A stretch of 64,000 nt of DNA from Loripinus fragilis (taxonomy: Eukaryota; Mollusca; Bivalvia; Lucinida; Lucinidae), in NCBI GenBank assembly GCA_964019695.1, contig OZ026518.1, positions 108,472,305 to 108,536,304 on the forward strand, given 5' to 3'. Position numbers and translations under genes: made by a program. Positions 23,253 through 34,896 of the stretch are shown piece by piece (position 1 is the first letter of the stretch; each line of letters opens with the position of its first letter). A model generated the notes under the pieces. It saw only the letters and a list, made by a program, of their open reading frames with translations. It had not been told where the DNA came from and did not search any database.

Positions 23253-24114
23253 AAAAGAAAAATGAAGCAAATAAAAGTACAGCATTTACCTTTAATTCCT
23301 GTGAATTTGTACTTCTGTGTCTCTTTAAATGTTTTTGAGGGTTTTATAGTAACCCCTCCCCTTACAACTAATGCGGTTAAAGAATCGCGCTAAAACGTAC
23401 TTCAACACAGTTTCAATTTGCCGGACCAGCTTGTTCAAAGCCGGACAAAGTTTATAAAACGAGCTAGCTCGCTACATGTACTTCTACATTTTGCTGTAAA
23501 GAGGTTCTCCGGGTAGCAGTGAAGAACCTTACAATTCTGTGCATCTGCATTACGTAGGCTGGTAAATAGGTTTTGACTATTTGCAACGTAAGGGTTTTTT
23601 TGTGTAACCCGCCTCAGTAATTTATGTTCAAATTTATGTAATATTTATAAAACTAAAGATTTCAGTAGTTACTTCCGTATTACGTCGAGTCGCGTGGGAG
23701 GCGGGTACATATCAACGTCAATCGGGTCGCGCCATGAAGATAAATGGGCCAGCTCATTGCCATCTTTCTTCATTGCCATCTTTCAAGAAAGATGGCATAT
23801 ATGATTGACTAAGTTTGCAACCTGTATGTTAACACCGGCTAATTGGTGCAGCATGAGGTAGCCCTTTCTGTGAAAATGACCTGTATGTGTTGTCTCGTGT
23901 TGTCATAACATTAAAATGACACTTCCAGCTCATCGCCATCTCCGCTTGCGGAGATGGCAATGAGATGGATGTGTAATTCAATATTCATCACTTTCCATTG
24001 AGACAGCTTTCAAATGGCTTCTTTATTCTTTAGACAGTAGACAACAACCCACTTTAGTTTAGGCTAATAGTGCTGAAAGATGGCAAGCTTTTTTGAAAAG
24101 CTTATACTTGTGGA
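23250..24114. repeat. Unassigned, with GCCATCTT hairpins
   Basis: 23750-23800 (CATTGCCATCTTTC, then GAAAGATGGCAT) and 23935-23965 (GCCATCTCCGCTTGCGGAGATGGC) are palindromes sharing the GCCATC motif. They may mark one small foldback element of ~220 bp. No gene is seen. Confidence 0.5.
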
Positions 24115-24330
24115 TATTATGTTTGTCTGCTTGTTTGTATTGATGCGTTACATCCAGTAAACACTTTTTCAGTCATGTCGGGAAGTTTTCCTGGGTTGAA
24201 TCAGTACTAAGCAGGGTATAAAGTGTCATGCTCAAGGACACAATATAGTGCTTCCGGTGAGCCTCGAACTAGCGACCATTTAATCCATAGTCTAGCATCT
24301 TACCACTGAGGCGCTGCGCTCATGAAATTT
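24115..24330 (-). mobile_element. tRNA-derived SINE, reversed
   Basis: On the minus strand a tRNA-like head reads GCGCAGCGCCTCAGTGGTAA (A box) ... GCTAGTTCGAGGCTCACC (B box). It is followed by a TTGTGTCCTTGAGCATGACA body and a CAACCCAGGAAAACTTCCCG block, as in the copies at 29366 and 39519. The internal promoter is recognisable but the tRNA fold is not conserved, so this is not a functional tRNA. Confidence 0.75.
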
Positions 24331-24718
24331 GAGTTTGATTGCACTGGCATAATCTAAATCCACACGCTAATTATACAGCAGGAATAGGTCTAAACTTCGG
24401 TCTGGGTTGTCATCCATACTTTGTGTATATGTGAGCAGCGAAGGATCTGGCGAGTCTACGCGTTTGCACAGGCTCGCCTGACCCGTCGTCGCTCGACAAT
24501 GCGATAGGTTCCAAATGTACCAAAATAGCAGATGCTAGCAAATCTTATCAGCGTTTTTGGAGTGAATGAATCAATGTTTCAGGTTTCTATCTAAAAGGTT
24601 GGCTCGGCTCTTACCTCGTAATATGTACTGTAGGCGGAGGACAAGTTGAAAGTGACGTCATGACATGTTTTGGTAAGTGGAGACTGTCCATTGATGTAAA
24701 CGGGTAACAAAGATTCGC

Positions 24719-24934
24719 TAGGGTAAAGTTGGGTAAATTCGGACATCAGGTAAATTCGGCCACACATTTGCAAACAGTGAAAATCCAGATGAGACGGCTC
24801 TTTATGAGCCGTCTCATCAGGATTTTCACTGTTTGCTTAGTTATTTTTTTTTATTCCAATAATTGAATTATAAAAACAATCAAGGTCGCTGTCCGAATTT
24901 AGTTCTCTGTCCGAATATACCCGACTTTACCCTA
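24719..24934. mobile_element. 216-bp MITE with a perfect palindromic core
   Basis: The outer TIRs begin TAGGGTAAAGTTGGGTAAAT and contain repeated ATTCGGAC. Inside, 24770-24836 is a palindrome (GCAAACAGTGAAAATCC...GAGACGGCTC / GAGCCGTCTC...GGATTTTCACTGTTTGC) with a 5-base loop and almost no mismatch. This looks like one foldback inside another. Confidence 0.85.
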
Positions 24935-25178
24935 ATATTTACAGTTTAATCTTTACTCATTTCAATGTCGTTTTCGAATTTGCGCATGAGTAAGATGTTA
25001 GACCACTGATGTTTTTTGTCACTTTCAACTAATCTTCCGCCCACAGTACATGTTCCGAAGCCAGTTTTCTCTTGACTTGGGTTAAAGTGCTGTCTGTATA
25101 CTCAGGCATTTCAGGAATCATGATTTAACCATAACACCTCTGGTCAAAAATAATGAGTATATGTTCCGCAGATTGAAG

Positions 25179-25450
25179 ATTCCCGTAGCGCAGTAGGTAT
25201 TAAGTCCGACTGCCGATCCAGGGATCGCGAGTTCGATCCCAGCCGCTCCCATACTTTCGTGGTGAAATAATTTCTACCGTCATTCTCCACCTTCGGCTGG
25301 TTCAAAAAGGATGTACAAGCGAAAGTATGTGCACGAAGTACTAATTAACCGCTAAGTCAAGCATATTGTCCATATGTGAACTGACCTCTAAACATTAGAG
25401 TCAACATAGCTGTTGACTGGGACGTTAAGCATCAAACCAAACCAAACAAA
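25179..25450 (+). mobile_element. tRNA-derived SINE
   Basis: A box GTAGCGCAGTAGG, B box GCGAGTTCGATCCC, a non-tRNA body, and a GTTGACTGGGACGTTAAGCA / CAAACCAAACAAACAAAC tail. The tail is shared with the SINEs at 29366 and 39519, suggesting a common LINE partner. Confidence 0.85.
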
Positions 25451-26599
25451 CAAACTGGGAAATGCTACTGAGACTGATTAACTTCCGCAAAATTATTCGT
25501 GATGTTCGTGCGTTTTCGTGAAATACTCCGACTTACCAAGAATATGAAGGCACTGTCAATACATCTAGTGGTCTAGTGGTTAGTTAACTTAATAATTATC
25601 GTACATGCCAGGATCGAATTTTGACAAATCATCTCTTTTATATAATTGTCAATTGTATTAACTTTCTTTTTAAAATATACTGAGCCAAAGTTATAACGCA
25701 ACACGTTAAGGGCCAGCATGTTTTACCTTGACCAATTGCTGTAGGGCAGTTTATGCTGAAATATTGCTCAACTAATCTTGAAGAATCTTTATCGCACGGA
25801 ATATACGTTATCTGGAGCATGGATCTGTGAGCTTTTGTCTGACTGGTCAACAACGCTTTTTGAGTCTCAGGACCTTGTGATCAGTCATAAAGTTAAAAAG
25901 ACCATATTAACCCATACTCCAACGCTAGGCCAGTAAGATGAGGGATATTGCTTGAAAATTGTTCTGTTGAATTTCACATAATTACGCATAGAGTTTCAGT
26001 TTAATGAGATTTGAGCGTTTATTACCAGAACGTCCATACAACTCAATGCAAAATAAATATCGCGTAATTTACCAAAAGCGTGGAAATCATTGAAAGAATG
26101 ATAAATATGTGTTACTTCTGCTGCTTAGAAATGGCTTGAAGCAAAAATTGACCAAAAAATTACTGACGCAGCCTCATATTCACTCTGACAATAATTGAAA
26201 TTTCCTGCATACTGATATATTGGCAATGTAAACTGACGCCAAGCCGAATTGAAGAAGAATAAGTTATCGCTAAAAACTCAAGAATTCCGACAGAAAACCC
26301 CAAAAATCAAATCGGATTTCATGATGCCGAAATGCATGTTGCATATCGAATATTGGAACATTACCATGCATTTCATTTTTTTCAACCGCCCTTCCTAAAT
26401 GGAATGCTTTGTTCCTCAACCAGTTTGAGGCATATTATTAAACGATGCCTAATGTTTAGGCGAACCAATCGGCACATAGGGCATTCGTTCGGACGAAAAT
26501 ATTATTAAAATAAATCAAAGTTGCGTTATAAGTTTGGCTCAGAATCAGTCAGAAAGCAACTCCAGGGAGTAGGAATATTTTCAGACATGCACAGCAACA
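25451..26599. other. No recognisable feature
   Basis: AT-rich; short frames without family features. Confidence 0.45.
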
Positions 26600-26835
26600 A
26601 AAAACGTTCGCTGGTATACTATCTTGGTCATGTGACAGAGACCATTTGAACAAACTTTTGTTCCCGCATCCTAAGGAGTCTCCATATGAATTTTGAGTTT
26701 AATTGGCCCAGTTGTTTCAGGGGAGAAGAAGTTTGAAAATGTTGAAGTAGGGGTAGGTGACGGATGGACGGACGCTGGAGTGACTGGTATACTATCAGCT
26801 CACCAATGAGCCTTCGGCTCAAGTGAGCTAAAAAC
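26600..26835 (+). repeat. Dispersed repeat ending in an AGCTCA hairpin
   Basis: Contains CCATATGAATTTTGAGTTTA, a GACGGATGGACGGACGCTGG block and a terminal stem AGCTCACCAATGAGCC / GGCTCAAGTGAGCT followed by CTAA-type sequence. A lone related hairpin is at 14363-14396. The terminal hairpin next to CTAA would suit a Helitron-like 3' end, but that is only a suggestion. Confidence 0.6.
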
Positions 26836-27503
26836 TTAATTCTGTGATTTATACTTTTTTGTGATACACTACCGCCCGCGTATTTGTCCTGCGAATTCGC
26901 GTTTTATGTGCGTTTCCAACGCATTGTACGTGCGTTGAGTTTAAATTGCGTATGAAACGCGAATCAACGTATTTCGAAACTCATGAATATTCATTAGCAG
27001 CCCCCAACGCGTTTCAACGATAAAATATGCGTTTCTCGCTTTAGCCAATCAAATCGTTCTGTTACAACGCAGTGATGCGTAAACCAATCAAAATTTAGTT
27101 GACCTTGCTCAATGTTTACATGATTGTTATTGTTTAGCTTCGGTTTGAATATTTTTGATAAGACTTGTCTTGCAAATCTCAATTCCCGTTTCCTTTGAGC
27201 TTTTAAAGCCCAATTTGAATTAAATATCTCACGCCATTCATTTATCAATATTTTGAGCTGACTATAACGACTTTTCAGCAGAGAAATAAATGGAGTTACT
27301 CAAGGCCGAAAAATGAATGTATAACAGTAAAATCACATCGATCTTCATCAGATATAGATCTATGATTAGTCTCTTTTAGTGCCCAATGTAAAATATTTTT
27401 CTTAAAACAACGACATGAAGCAGATGAATTAAAAACATGTCGCACTGCATTCAATTTTGTTTCTGGGGATTCGCATCAAACAATTTCGAACTTTAAGATT
27501 GGG
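26836..27503. other. No recognisable feature up to the gap
   Basis: 26880-27060 is rich in ACGCG/CGCGT-type motifs (AACGCGAATC, AACGCGTTTC) in dispersed inverted pairs; purpose unknown. Confidence 0.4.
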
Positions 27504-27703
27504 NNNNNNNNNNNNNNNNNNNNNNNNNNNNNNNNNNNNNNNNNNNNNNNNNNNNNNNNNNNNNNNNNNNNNNNNNNNNNNNNNNNNNNNNNNNNNNNNN
27601 NNNNNNNNNNNNNNNNNNNNNNNNNNNNNNNNNNNNNNNNNNNNNNNNNNNNNNNNNNNNNNNNNNNNNNNNNNNNNNNNNNNNNNNNNNNNNNNNNNNN
27701 NNN
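27504..27703. other. Assembly gap (200 N)
   Basis: Exactly 200 N bases, a placeholder size. The true distance is unknown, and 5' exons of the plus-strand gene could be missing here. Confidence 0.99.
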
Positions 27704-27771
27704 ACAAATTGCTTATTCTTATTATCTTGTGATTGAAACAGCAGAAAAAATGTTGCATTTTGCTTTTTCAG

Positions 27772-27828
27772 CTAATACGACATAATTTTAAAGACGACAA
27801 CGGTGCCCAAGAGCCAAGCATGAAAAAG
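27772..27828 (+). CDS. Candidate micro-exon of the plus-strand gene
   Basis: TGCTTTTTCAG acceptor, 57 coding bases (19 codons, LIRHNFKDDNGAQEPSMKK) and a GTAATC donor, phase 0 at both ends. The phase is compatible with the exon at 33526 and the coiled-coil exon at 46334. No domain is visible and the peptide is charged and low in complexity. It may belong to the coiled-coil/knuckle/exonuclease gene, to a gene broken by the N gap, or be a chance match. Confidence 0.3.
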
Positions 27829-27859
27829 GTAATCCAATATCAAATCGTTTACACAATCA

Positions 27860-28033
27860 ATTTACATCTGTGTACTTGTAATTTACATTTAATTATAAAG
27901 GAAGGGAACTCTGGGAAACAAGTACTTGAGTTTCCCAGGGTTCCCTTTCATTTTCCTTCCCTAAAAGTGTTTCCCAGCGTTCCCTTCCTACCCCCTCTGA
28001 ATTAAATGTAAATTACAGGTACACAGATGTAAA
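27860..28033. mobile_element. 174-bp palindromic MITE
   Basis: ATTTACATCTGTGTACTTGT and the next ~14 bases are mirrored at the right end (ACAGGTACACAGATGTAA). The interior has a second inverted pair built on GGAAGGGAAC and GTTTCCCAGSGTTCCCTT-like blocks. Confidence 0.8.
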
Positions 28034-28339
28034 CTGCATGGCTCTATTGATGTACCAAAAGCTTTGAAGCGTAACTCTATTTACAATATCGATATGTTGT
28101 TCCAGAAAAAAAAGGTTTCAGGCATTTATTTACATTTATTATAAAAGCTTTGACATACACATATGTTCCATCCAGACTGGCTCATTTTACGCATTCTGCA
28201 TCAATCGTTTGAAACAGAAAAACTCAAAGGTCATAGGTCAGAGGTCGTGGTACATCTATAAGTGTGATGTAGGTTGTGCGTATTATTAATACCTCTTTTT
28301 AAGGGTTTTACATGGACATGTTAACATGAAACAAACAAA

Positions 28340-29340
28340 CAAATGTATGTGAAGTTAGCAGTACAGCAGTACAGCAGTTACTGTTATTGCTGTACTGCTG
28401 GCAGTAGCAGTAGTTACTATGATGTTGGCAGTAGGAACAGCGCAAGATTGTTTAAGCTATCTGAGATATGTTTACCTGCAACCGCATTTGTAATCATGAT
28501 AAAGACGAACATTTTTTAAATTAAAAGTTGTTAGTTAATTCTATGCTAACAACTTCGTAGATAAATGAAAATGTTACCCTAAGAATAACGCGTCCATATG
28601 TAATTCAGTGACAGTAGCTATTGCTGTATAGCTTGCAGCAGGAATTACTGCTACTGTTGTACTACTGGCAGTAGCAGTAGTTAATATGATGTTGTATGAC
28701 AGCGAAAATTTTTAAAAGTTATCTGAGATATGTATACCTACAACTGCGTTTGTAATCCTGATAAATAGCTATTTTTGAATTTAGTGTTTACAAAAATGGT
28801 CATTTATTTAATTAAAAGTTGTTAATTCTTCGTAGATGAAATGAAAACGGTACTCAAAGATTAACACGTCAATATTAAATTCAATGGCAGTAGCTTCTGC
28901 TACTGCTGTACTGCTGGTAGTAGCAGTTACTGCTACTGCTGTTCTGCTGGCAGTAGCAGTATATGCTGATACTGTACTGCTGGCAGTAGCTGTGCTGTGA
29001 TGTTAGCAGCAAGACCAGCGAAAAGTTTCATAATATATCTGAGCTATGTATAACTGCAACTGCACTTGTATTCCTGATACATAGCTATTTCCAATTCAGT
29101 TAAGACTGGTTTCCATTCACGAAGACGGTCATTTCTTTTCTTTTGTTTATATATAAAAGTATAAAATCTAGGCTAATAACTTCGTAGTTGAAATGAAAAC
29201 TTTACCCCAAGAATAACACGTCCATATTAAATTCAATTGTACTGTTTGCTGTAGCATTAGCATTAGCTGGCAGTAACAGTAGCTACTCTTACTGTTATGA
29301 TATGGCAGTAAGAACAGTGTTTGTTTTGGAATTCAATTTT
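28340..29340 (+). repeat. Tandem ~280-bp units rich in GCAGTAGCAGT
   Basis: Four units begin near 28340, 28610, 28870 and 29220. Each has a self-complementary block (TGCTGTACTGCTGGCAGTAG) followed by ATCTGAGATATGTNTACCTG-like and CAACTGCGTTTGTAATCCTG-like sequence. A single inverted copy is at 31905-32110, so the array and that copy bracket the DNA between them. Confidence 0.8.
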
Positions 29341-30085
29341 AAAAGCCAGTTGACAATCCGTTTGATCGAGCTGGAAGGGCCGCGGGTTCGAGCCTCACTG
29401 GCGTCACTATGATGTGTCCTTGGGCAAGACACATTCAACTTTGCTTAGTACAGGTGTAACCCAAGAAGGCCCATCCCGTCGTAACTGAAATAATTGTTGA
29501 CTGGGATGTAAAGAATCAAATCAAACAAAACAAAAAACAATCTGTTTGACGATATTAAAACAGAATCCGAATCAGCAACAGGCAACTGGTAATTGCGTTG
29601 ATGGTTGCCGTTTCAGTTGCTGATTCAGTTGTTGATCAGAAGCAATGTTTGTACTGTTCCTGAATAAAAAATGAATTTTTAAGGCAGTTGCCAGTGCGTT
29701 TACCGATTTTAAAACAAAATCCAAATCTGCAACCGTCAACTGGCACTTGAGTTGCCGTTGCTGAATTAGTTGTTGATTTGAAACAAAGTTTGTTCTGTTC
29801 CAGAAGGCTAAAATTTCATTTGAAATCAAATTTACACTGTTTCACAATAAAAATAGCCCCTCTTAAAGCCAGTTTTCCATTCATTTGCTGACTTGAATTC
29901 AAAAGCCGATTCGACAACTGGCAACTGAGATTTTGAGTTGTTTGTTTTTGATTCAGTTGCCAATTCAAAACAAAGATTGCATTTTTTCAGGAATGCTGAT
30001 AGCTGATTTTAAACGAGGTTTGCACAGTTCTAGAATGCTAATAGAAATTTAAATCCAGCTTCCAATCCAGTTGATGATTTGAAAA
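29320..30085. repeat. Tandem ~145-bp GTTGCCAGTT-type array
   Basis: Repeated blocks of GGCAACTG, CAGTTGTTGAT and TTGTTCTGTTCC with a period of roughly 145 bp. The 85-residue minus-strand frame here (29572-29829) is repeat-derived. Confidence 0.65.
29366..29536 (+). mobile_element. tRNA-derived SINE with target duplication
   Basis: GGGTTCGAGCCTCACTGGCG B box, a GTGTCCTTGGGCAAGACACA body and a GTTGACTGGGATGTAAAGAA/TCAAATCAAACAAAACAAAA tail. It is flanked by ACAATCCGTTTGA (29353-29365) and ACAATCTGTTTGA (29537-29549), a 13-bp target duplication with one difference. It inserted into the tandem array. Confidence 0.85.
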
Positions 30086-31160
30086 CGAAATCCTAATCTA
30101 CCATAATGCTGCATTCTTGATTGTCTTTAATTTGATATGCAACATGACCATATTCTAAAAAAGCTGAATTTTGACCTGCTGACCCCATACCCATGGTCCG
30201 GGGGGGGGGGGGGGGGGTTCTGAAGGCAAAATATTTGCTACCATATTGCGGCATTCTTGATGCTTTTTAAATTTGATAGCCAACACGACCATGTTCTGTA
30301 AAAGTTGCATTTTGACCTACTGGCCCCATCTCCAGGGTTTGGGGCTATGGGGGATCTGTGCGCAAAATATTTGCTACCATGTTGCTGCATTCGAGATTCT
30401 CTTTAATTTGATATGCAACATGTCCATTTTCTTTAAAAGTTGAATTTTGACCTACTGACCCCATCACCTGGGTTTGGGGGTATGGGGGGGGTCTGTGCGC
30501 AAAATATTTGCTACCATGTTGCTGCATTCGAGATCTCTTTAATTTGATATGCAACATGTTCATGTTCTTTAAAAGTTGAGTTTTGACCTACTGACCCCAT
30601 CCCCAGGCAGTGGGGGTGGGGTGGCGGGGGCGCGGTAGGGAGTATGTGGGCAAAATGTTTGCTACCATGTTGGTGCATTTTTGATTCTCTTTAACTTGAT
30701 AAGTAACATGACCATGTTCTAAAAAAGTTCTGGCCCCATCCCCAGGGTTGGGGTCTGTGGGCAAAAATATTTATATACCATGTTGCTGCATTCGAGATTC
30801 TATAATTTGATATGAAACATGTCCATGGTCTGTAAAAGTTGAAATTTGACTTACTGACCCCATCCCCATCCCTAGGGTCTGGGGGTTGGTGTGGTGGGGG
30901 TAGGGTAGGGGGTCTGTGGGCAAATATTTGCTACTATATTGGTGCATTATTGATTCTCTTTATCTTAATATATAACATGACCATGTTCTGAAAAAGTTGC
31001 ATTTTGACCTACTGACCTCATCCCCAGGGTCAGGGGGATGTAGGGGGTGTAGGTGGATATGCGGGCAAAATGTTTGCTACCATGTTGCTGCACCCGTGAT
31101 TCTCTTTTATTTGATATGCAACTTGACCCTGCTCTGAAAAAGTTTAATTATAGTCTTTTG
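30085..31160 (+). repeat. Tandem ~135-bp units, about eight copies
   Basis: Each unit has TTTAATTTGATATGCAACAT, a GTTCTNNAAAAGTTG block, TTTTGACCTACTGACCCCAT, a G-rich block and CAAAATATTTGCTACCATGT. Same units as 7440-8000, here expanded. G-runs of up to ~20 occur (30200). Confidence 0.88.
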
Positions 31161-31824
31161 ATTCCACCTCTAAGTCCCCAGGGGGTGAGACACAGGCCTT
31201 CCATCGAAAATCACCTTTGATATGTTTCATATTTATTTTACCTTTGTCTGCATGCAAAATTTCCGTATACTTACTGAGTTATTGCATAATTTGAATAATT
31301 GACGTTTGGCCCCACAAAAAGGGGGAGGTCGGTAGGGAGGGGGTAAAAAATTTATAACTGTGATGCTTATCTGCAGGCACTGGGTAATCATGGCCTATAG
31401 CGATAAGTTGTCAGATATTATAGTTTTGGAGAAATGTGAAGTTTATTCCACAAAAAGGCCAATATATTTTTTGCATAAGCCAAAACCTAAGTAAAAAATG
31501 GCCATAAGTCAATCAAAAGTTTGCAAATGACCTCCAATATCGAACTTGATCTGTATTTTATGATGCTTCACCCTTCTGTAAAATTTGAAGAAATTGTTGC
31601 ATCCCTTCAAAAGTTATTGATCGGAAACCACAAATTGATAATTAAGCCAAAATCTTAGTAAAAGAAGGACCATTACTCAGTCAAAATTTTGCGGATTACC
31701 CTCTTTATCGAACTTGACCTGTATTTTATGATGCTTGACCCTTCTGTAAAGATTAAATGAAATTGATACATCCCTTCAAGAGTTATCAATCGGAAACCAA
31801 AAGTGTGACGCTGCGGACGACGAC

Positions 31825-31856
<32 letters not shown>

Positions 31857-31905
31857 CGCCGGAGTCATGATCCCTTTGTGTCATACTTGCTTCGCAGGTG
31901 ACACA
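31161..31905 (+). repeat. Body and GAC tail of the same dispersed family (copy 2)
   Basis: Follows 8000-8640 step by step: GATATGTTTCATATTTATTT, CTGCATGCAAAATTTC, two GAACTTGACCTGTATTTTAT blocks, then AAAAGTGTGACGC. It ends with a pure (GAC)n run at about 31812-31858 and GGAGTCATGATCC. Confidence 0.85.
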
Positions 31906-32110
31906 AAAATGACGGTCTTCGTGAATTGAAACCAGTCTTTACTGAAGTCCACTTTTTATCAGCATTACAAATGCAGTCGCAGTTATACATATCACAGATA
32001 CCTTAAAAAACCTTTTCGCTGTTCCTACTGCCACCATCACAGCAGTAAGCAGTAACATAGCAGTAGCAGTACATGTAACTGCTGTACTGCTACTGCCAAC
32101 TTTACACTGG
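31906..32110 (-). repeat. Inverted single copy of the GCAGTAG unit
   Basis: On the minus strand it begins GTTGGCAGTAGCAGTACAGC and continues through the same unit as 28340-28620, ending with GACTGGTTTCAATTCACGAA. It forms an inverted pair with that array across 3.5 kb. Confidence 0.8.
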
Positions 32111-33525
32111 TAACAAGAAGACAAAAAGACCAAGTGTTGTAACACATTTCACAATTGGAAGCTCATAGTAAGTATAAGCTTTTACGGATTTATAGTTTTT
32201 ACACAAAATGTCAAATAGTTACATGTAATTATGTATAATACCATTCATGTTTTTAGTTAAAAAGTGCGTAACAAAAACGATTTCTTATTTTTCAGCCAAA
32301 AATATGTTGTTGGTACCCAAAAGAACAATCTCGATGAAACGGTTCTTTTGAGCACACAAAACATATGTTAAAACTGATGGGTAAGAAAATATTTAAATTT
32401 TTACGCTTAAAAATTTTATTTATTTAGAGCTATGGTATTCATATTTTACATGTAAATGTTTACTTGTAAGATTGTTCATCTGAACTCACATGCCCAACTC
32501 CATGCTTTTGGCATGTAGAAAAAATTCTGTGTTTCGAAGAACAAATAGAAATGAGTCCTGTTGGGCATGAATGACATGGACCTAGTCGTCAATAGAATTA
32601 TTACTTTGTCTTGTCAGTATACAGTGCTAATATACAGGATGATGTTTCAGCGAGAGTTTATATGCCTAGTTCTGAGGGTAGTGTTCTGATGAATCCTGCT
32701 TTGCAAATTAAACTAGCTTGATTCTCGAATGTAAAGTTTCTTATATATATTCTAATACACTGCTGAAAATATTTAAAGGAACACCTGATAATTTTCCATA
32801 GTTGATAATTTTAACCCCTGTCCAATAGACAAGTAATGCATTTCACTAGAAAAGAAGGCAGAAACCCAGTTTCTGTTGCCATTTTTGCTATGATAGTCTC
32901 AGCTTTCTATCAAAAAAGTTTTTGATAAAACAATCGCTGGTTTAGTTCGTGGCTCAAATTTTTATAATTTCTAATTTTCTTAAAAATGACGATTTTTCTG
33001 GAACTCTGTAGAATCTTCCGAATTTGTCAATAGCATATCCTAACGATTTCTGCAACATTAAAAGACTATTGACCGTACAGAAATAATGCTGTTGTAGTGC
33101 TTGATTGAAAAATTTGTCTTAAAATTTGGTTTTTAAAAAGGGGGTATTTTTTACAAATTACATTGTTACATAAAGCGCTCTATGGAGATTTCTGGAAAGG
33201 GATTACTTCATTTTTACCAACAACCATCATCCTTGATAGGTAACCAAACTAATCACAGGACAAACATGTTTTTTGCCAAGTTCATTCAACTCTCCCTATG
33301 AGTCAGACTATGAGTGCATCTGTATTGTGATCAATGGCAAAAAATGCAGTGTTCCTTTAAATATTTTGAGCAGTGTATGTAGAAACTACAAGTAGCGGTA
33401 TCTAGACGGAGAACAATAAAATTATCTCAGGTGCACAGACTGATACGTACCTGTTTTATTTTATTTAATAACAATCAGTTTTCACATGACAGGCCATGAT
33501 AAAATACAACATATTTGTATTTCAG
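32111..33525. other. No recognisable gene
   Basis: A spliced-looking segment at 32295-32370 is part of a dispersed repeat also found inverted at 8600-8665 (GAAACGGTTCTTTTGA). 33395-33510 is duplicated at 34003-34125 (GTGCACAGACT...TACGTRCCTGTTTT, then CAGGCCATRATAAAATACAA). Confidence 0.5.
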
Positions 33526-33573
33526 AAGAAAAGGGCAGATTCTGCGGACTGGGACGATAGATTTACTCTGAAG
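33526..33573 (+). CDS. Candidate micro-exon of the plus-strand gene
   Basis: GTATTTCAG acceptor, 48 coding bases (KKRADSADWDDRFTLK) and a GTAAAG donor, phase 0 on both sides. It would join in frame to the coiled-coil exon at 46334. There is no domain, but both splice sites are good and the frame is open throughout. Tentative. Confidence 0.35.
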
Positions 33574-34221
33574 GTAAAGCGTTTCTCTTATTTTCACATT
33601 AATTACGTGAAAAGATATTAACTATATGGACCAAAGAGTCTGTCTCATCTTCCATTCAATGACATGGTTCACTGCATATATTTTACTTTTCAAACTTTTG
33701 ATTTAGTTGCTTGATGCGCATTATGACCCCTAGCTTGTCAATGATTCATCACAGGTTACGTTTGATTCACAAGGTTTATGTCCGAAAAAGCTCATTGCAG
33801 CACCTGGAGAGCCATGGGGTTTACAATATCACGTCTTAAATGAAGCAAAACAAAATCGTTCGTTGAGTCCTGGCGGACCAAACAGCAGTCGAAAAAGCCC
33901 GCTCCCAAACAAACTAAATATATGACTTTAAGTCAGGACCATCATTGCATCCCATGCACCATAAAGGGCCCGGTAAAGCTATCAAACGTGAGAACAATAA
34001 ATGCAGAACAATAAAATCATTGACAAGAGAGCGCTCAGGTGCACAGACTCATACGTGCCTGTTTTGTTCGAATTAACAAGAATCAGTTTTCACGCGACAG
34101 GCCATAATAAAATACAATACAACTAAATGTATGACTTCAAGAAAGAACCATCATCGCATCCCATGCACCATAAATGTTTCATTAAAGTTATTAAACGTGT
34201 TTTGGTTTATCACTTACAGCT
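33574..34221. repeat. Local duplicated segments
   Basis: 33915-33990 (TATGACTTTAAG...CATCCCATGCACCATAAA) recurs at 34125-34200, and 33395-33510 recurs at 34003-34125. No gene. Confidence 0.6.
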
Positions 34222-34757
34222 AATCCAGACAAGGGATGCATACAAATCATTATGAAAGTTTCTTCTAAATCTCTTGTCAAACTATGAACTTACCATTCAT
34301 TATTCATTGAAGGATTATAAAGTTAATTGGCTAGCATAGAAAAGATTTTAATAAATATTATGTGTTTCGTTAACTTTTCACAAGGTGTTGATATGACAAT
34401 GAACTTTGGTTAGGATAGGGGTAGGTTGATAACTCCCTTGAATATTTGAGAAATGATTTTATTGGTAGTTTCCTCCTATCTTCATTAACATCTATGTTCA
34501 TAATTTCTTCACAACAGAACCTGGACAAATATTTTCATCTCCAACAGGTTCCTTGTATGGTAACATTACACTTGTTTTGTAAACCAATCACTGATGAAGA
34601 TTGAAATGAAGATTAAACGAAATCAGCTCTAAGGTTCTTTCAAAGGTTAAGAGTCAACTTTCCTATCCACTACTGAATTTGAGAAAAAAAATTGGAAGAT
34701 TATTAAGAGATTTGGAAGAAACTTTCATAATGATTTGGATGAATTTCTCCCTGGATT
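34222..34757. mobile_element. ~536-bp inverted-repeat element
   Basis: AATCCAGACAAGGGATGCAT...CAAATCATTATGAAAGTTTC is mirrored by GAAACTTTCATAATGATTTG...CCCTGGATT. The arms are about 50 bp; no coding capacity. Confidence 0.8.
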
Positions 34758-34896
34758 CGCTGTAACATGCAGACTGTTACATCACAATTGGATTATACCA
34801 AACTTTTTATAGCTCTTAGAAACTGATCATTTTTAAATTATTTTCATACTTTATCATAGTAAAAGTCTGGTTCGATAGGTCTTGGTATTATAGAAC

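Noticed and set aside
26820..26835. Helitron 3' end from a terminal hairpin and CTAA
   Set aside because: No matching 5' TC end or Rep/helicase sequence was seen; recorded only as a repeat.
32295..32370. Segment with a TTTTTCAG acceptor and a GTAAGA donor, possible exon
   Set aside because: All three frames meet a stop, and the sequence is part of a repeat found inverted at 8600-8665.
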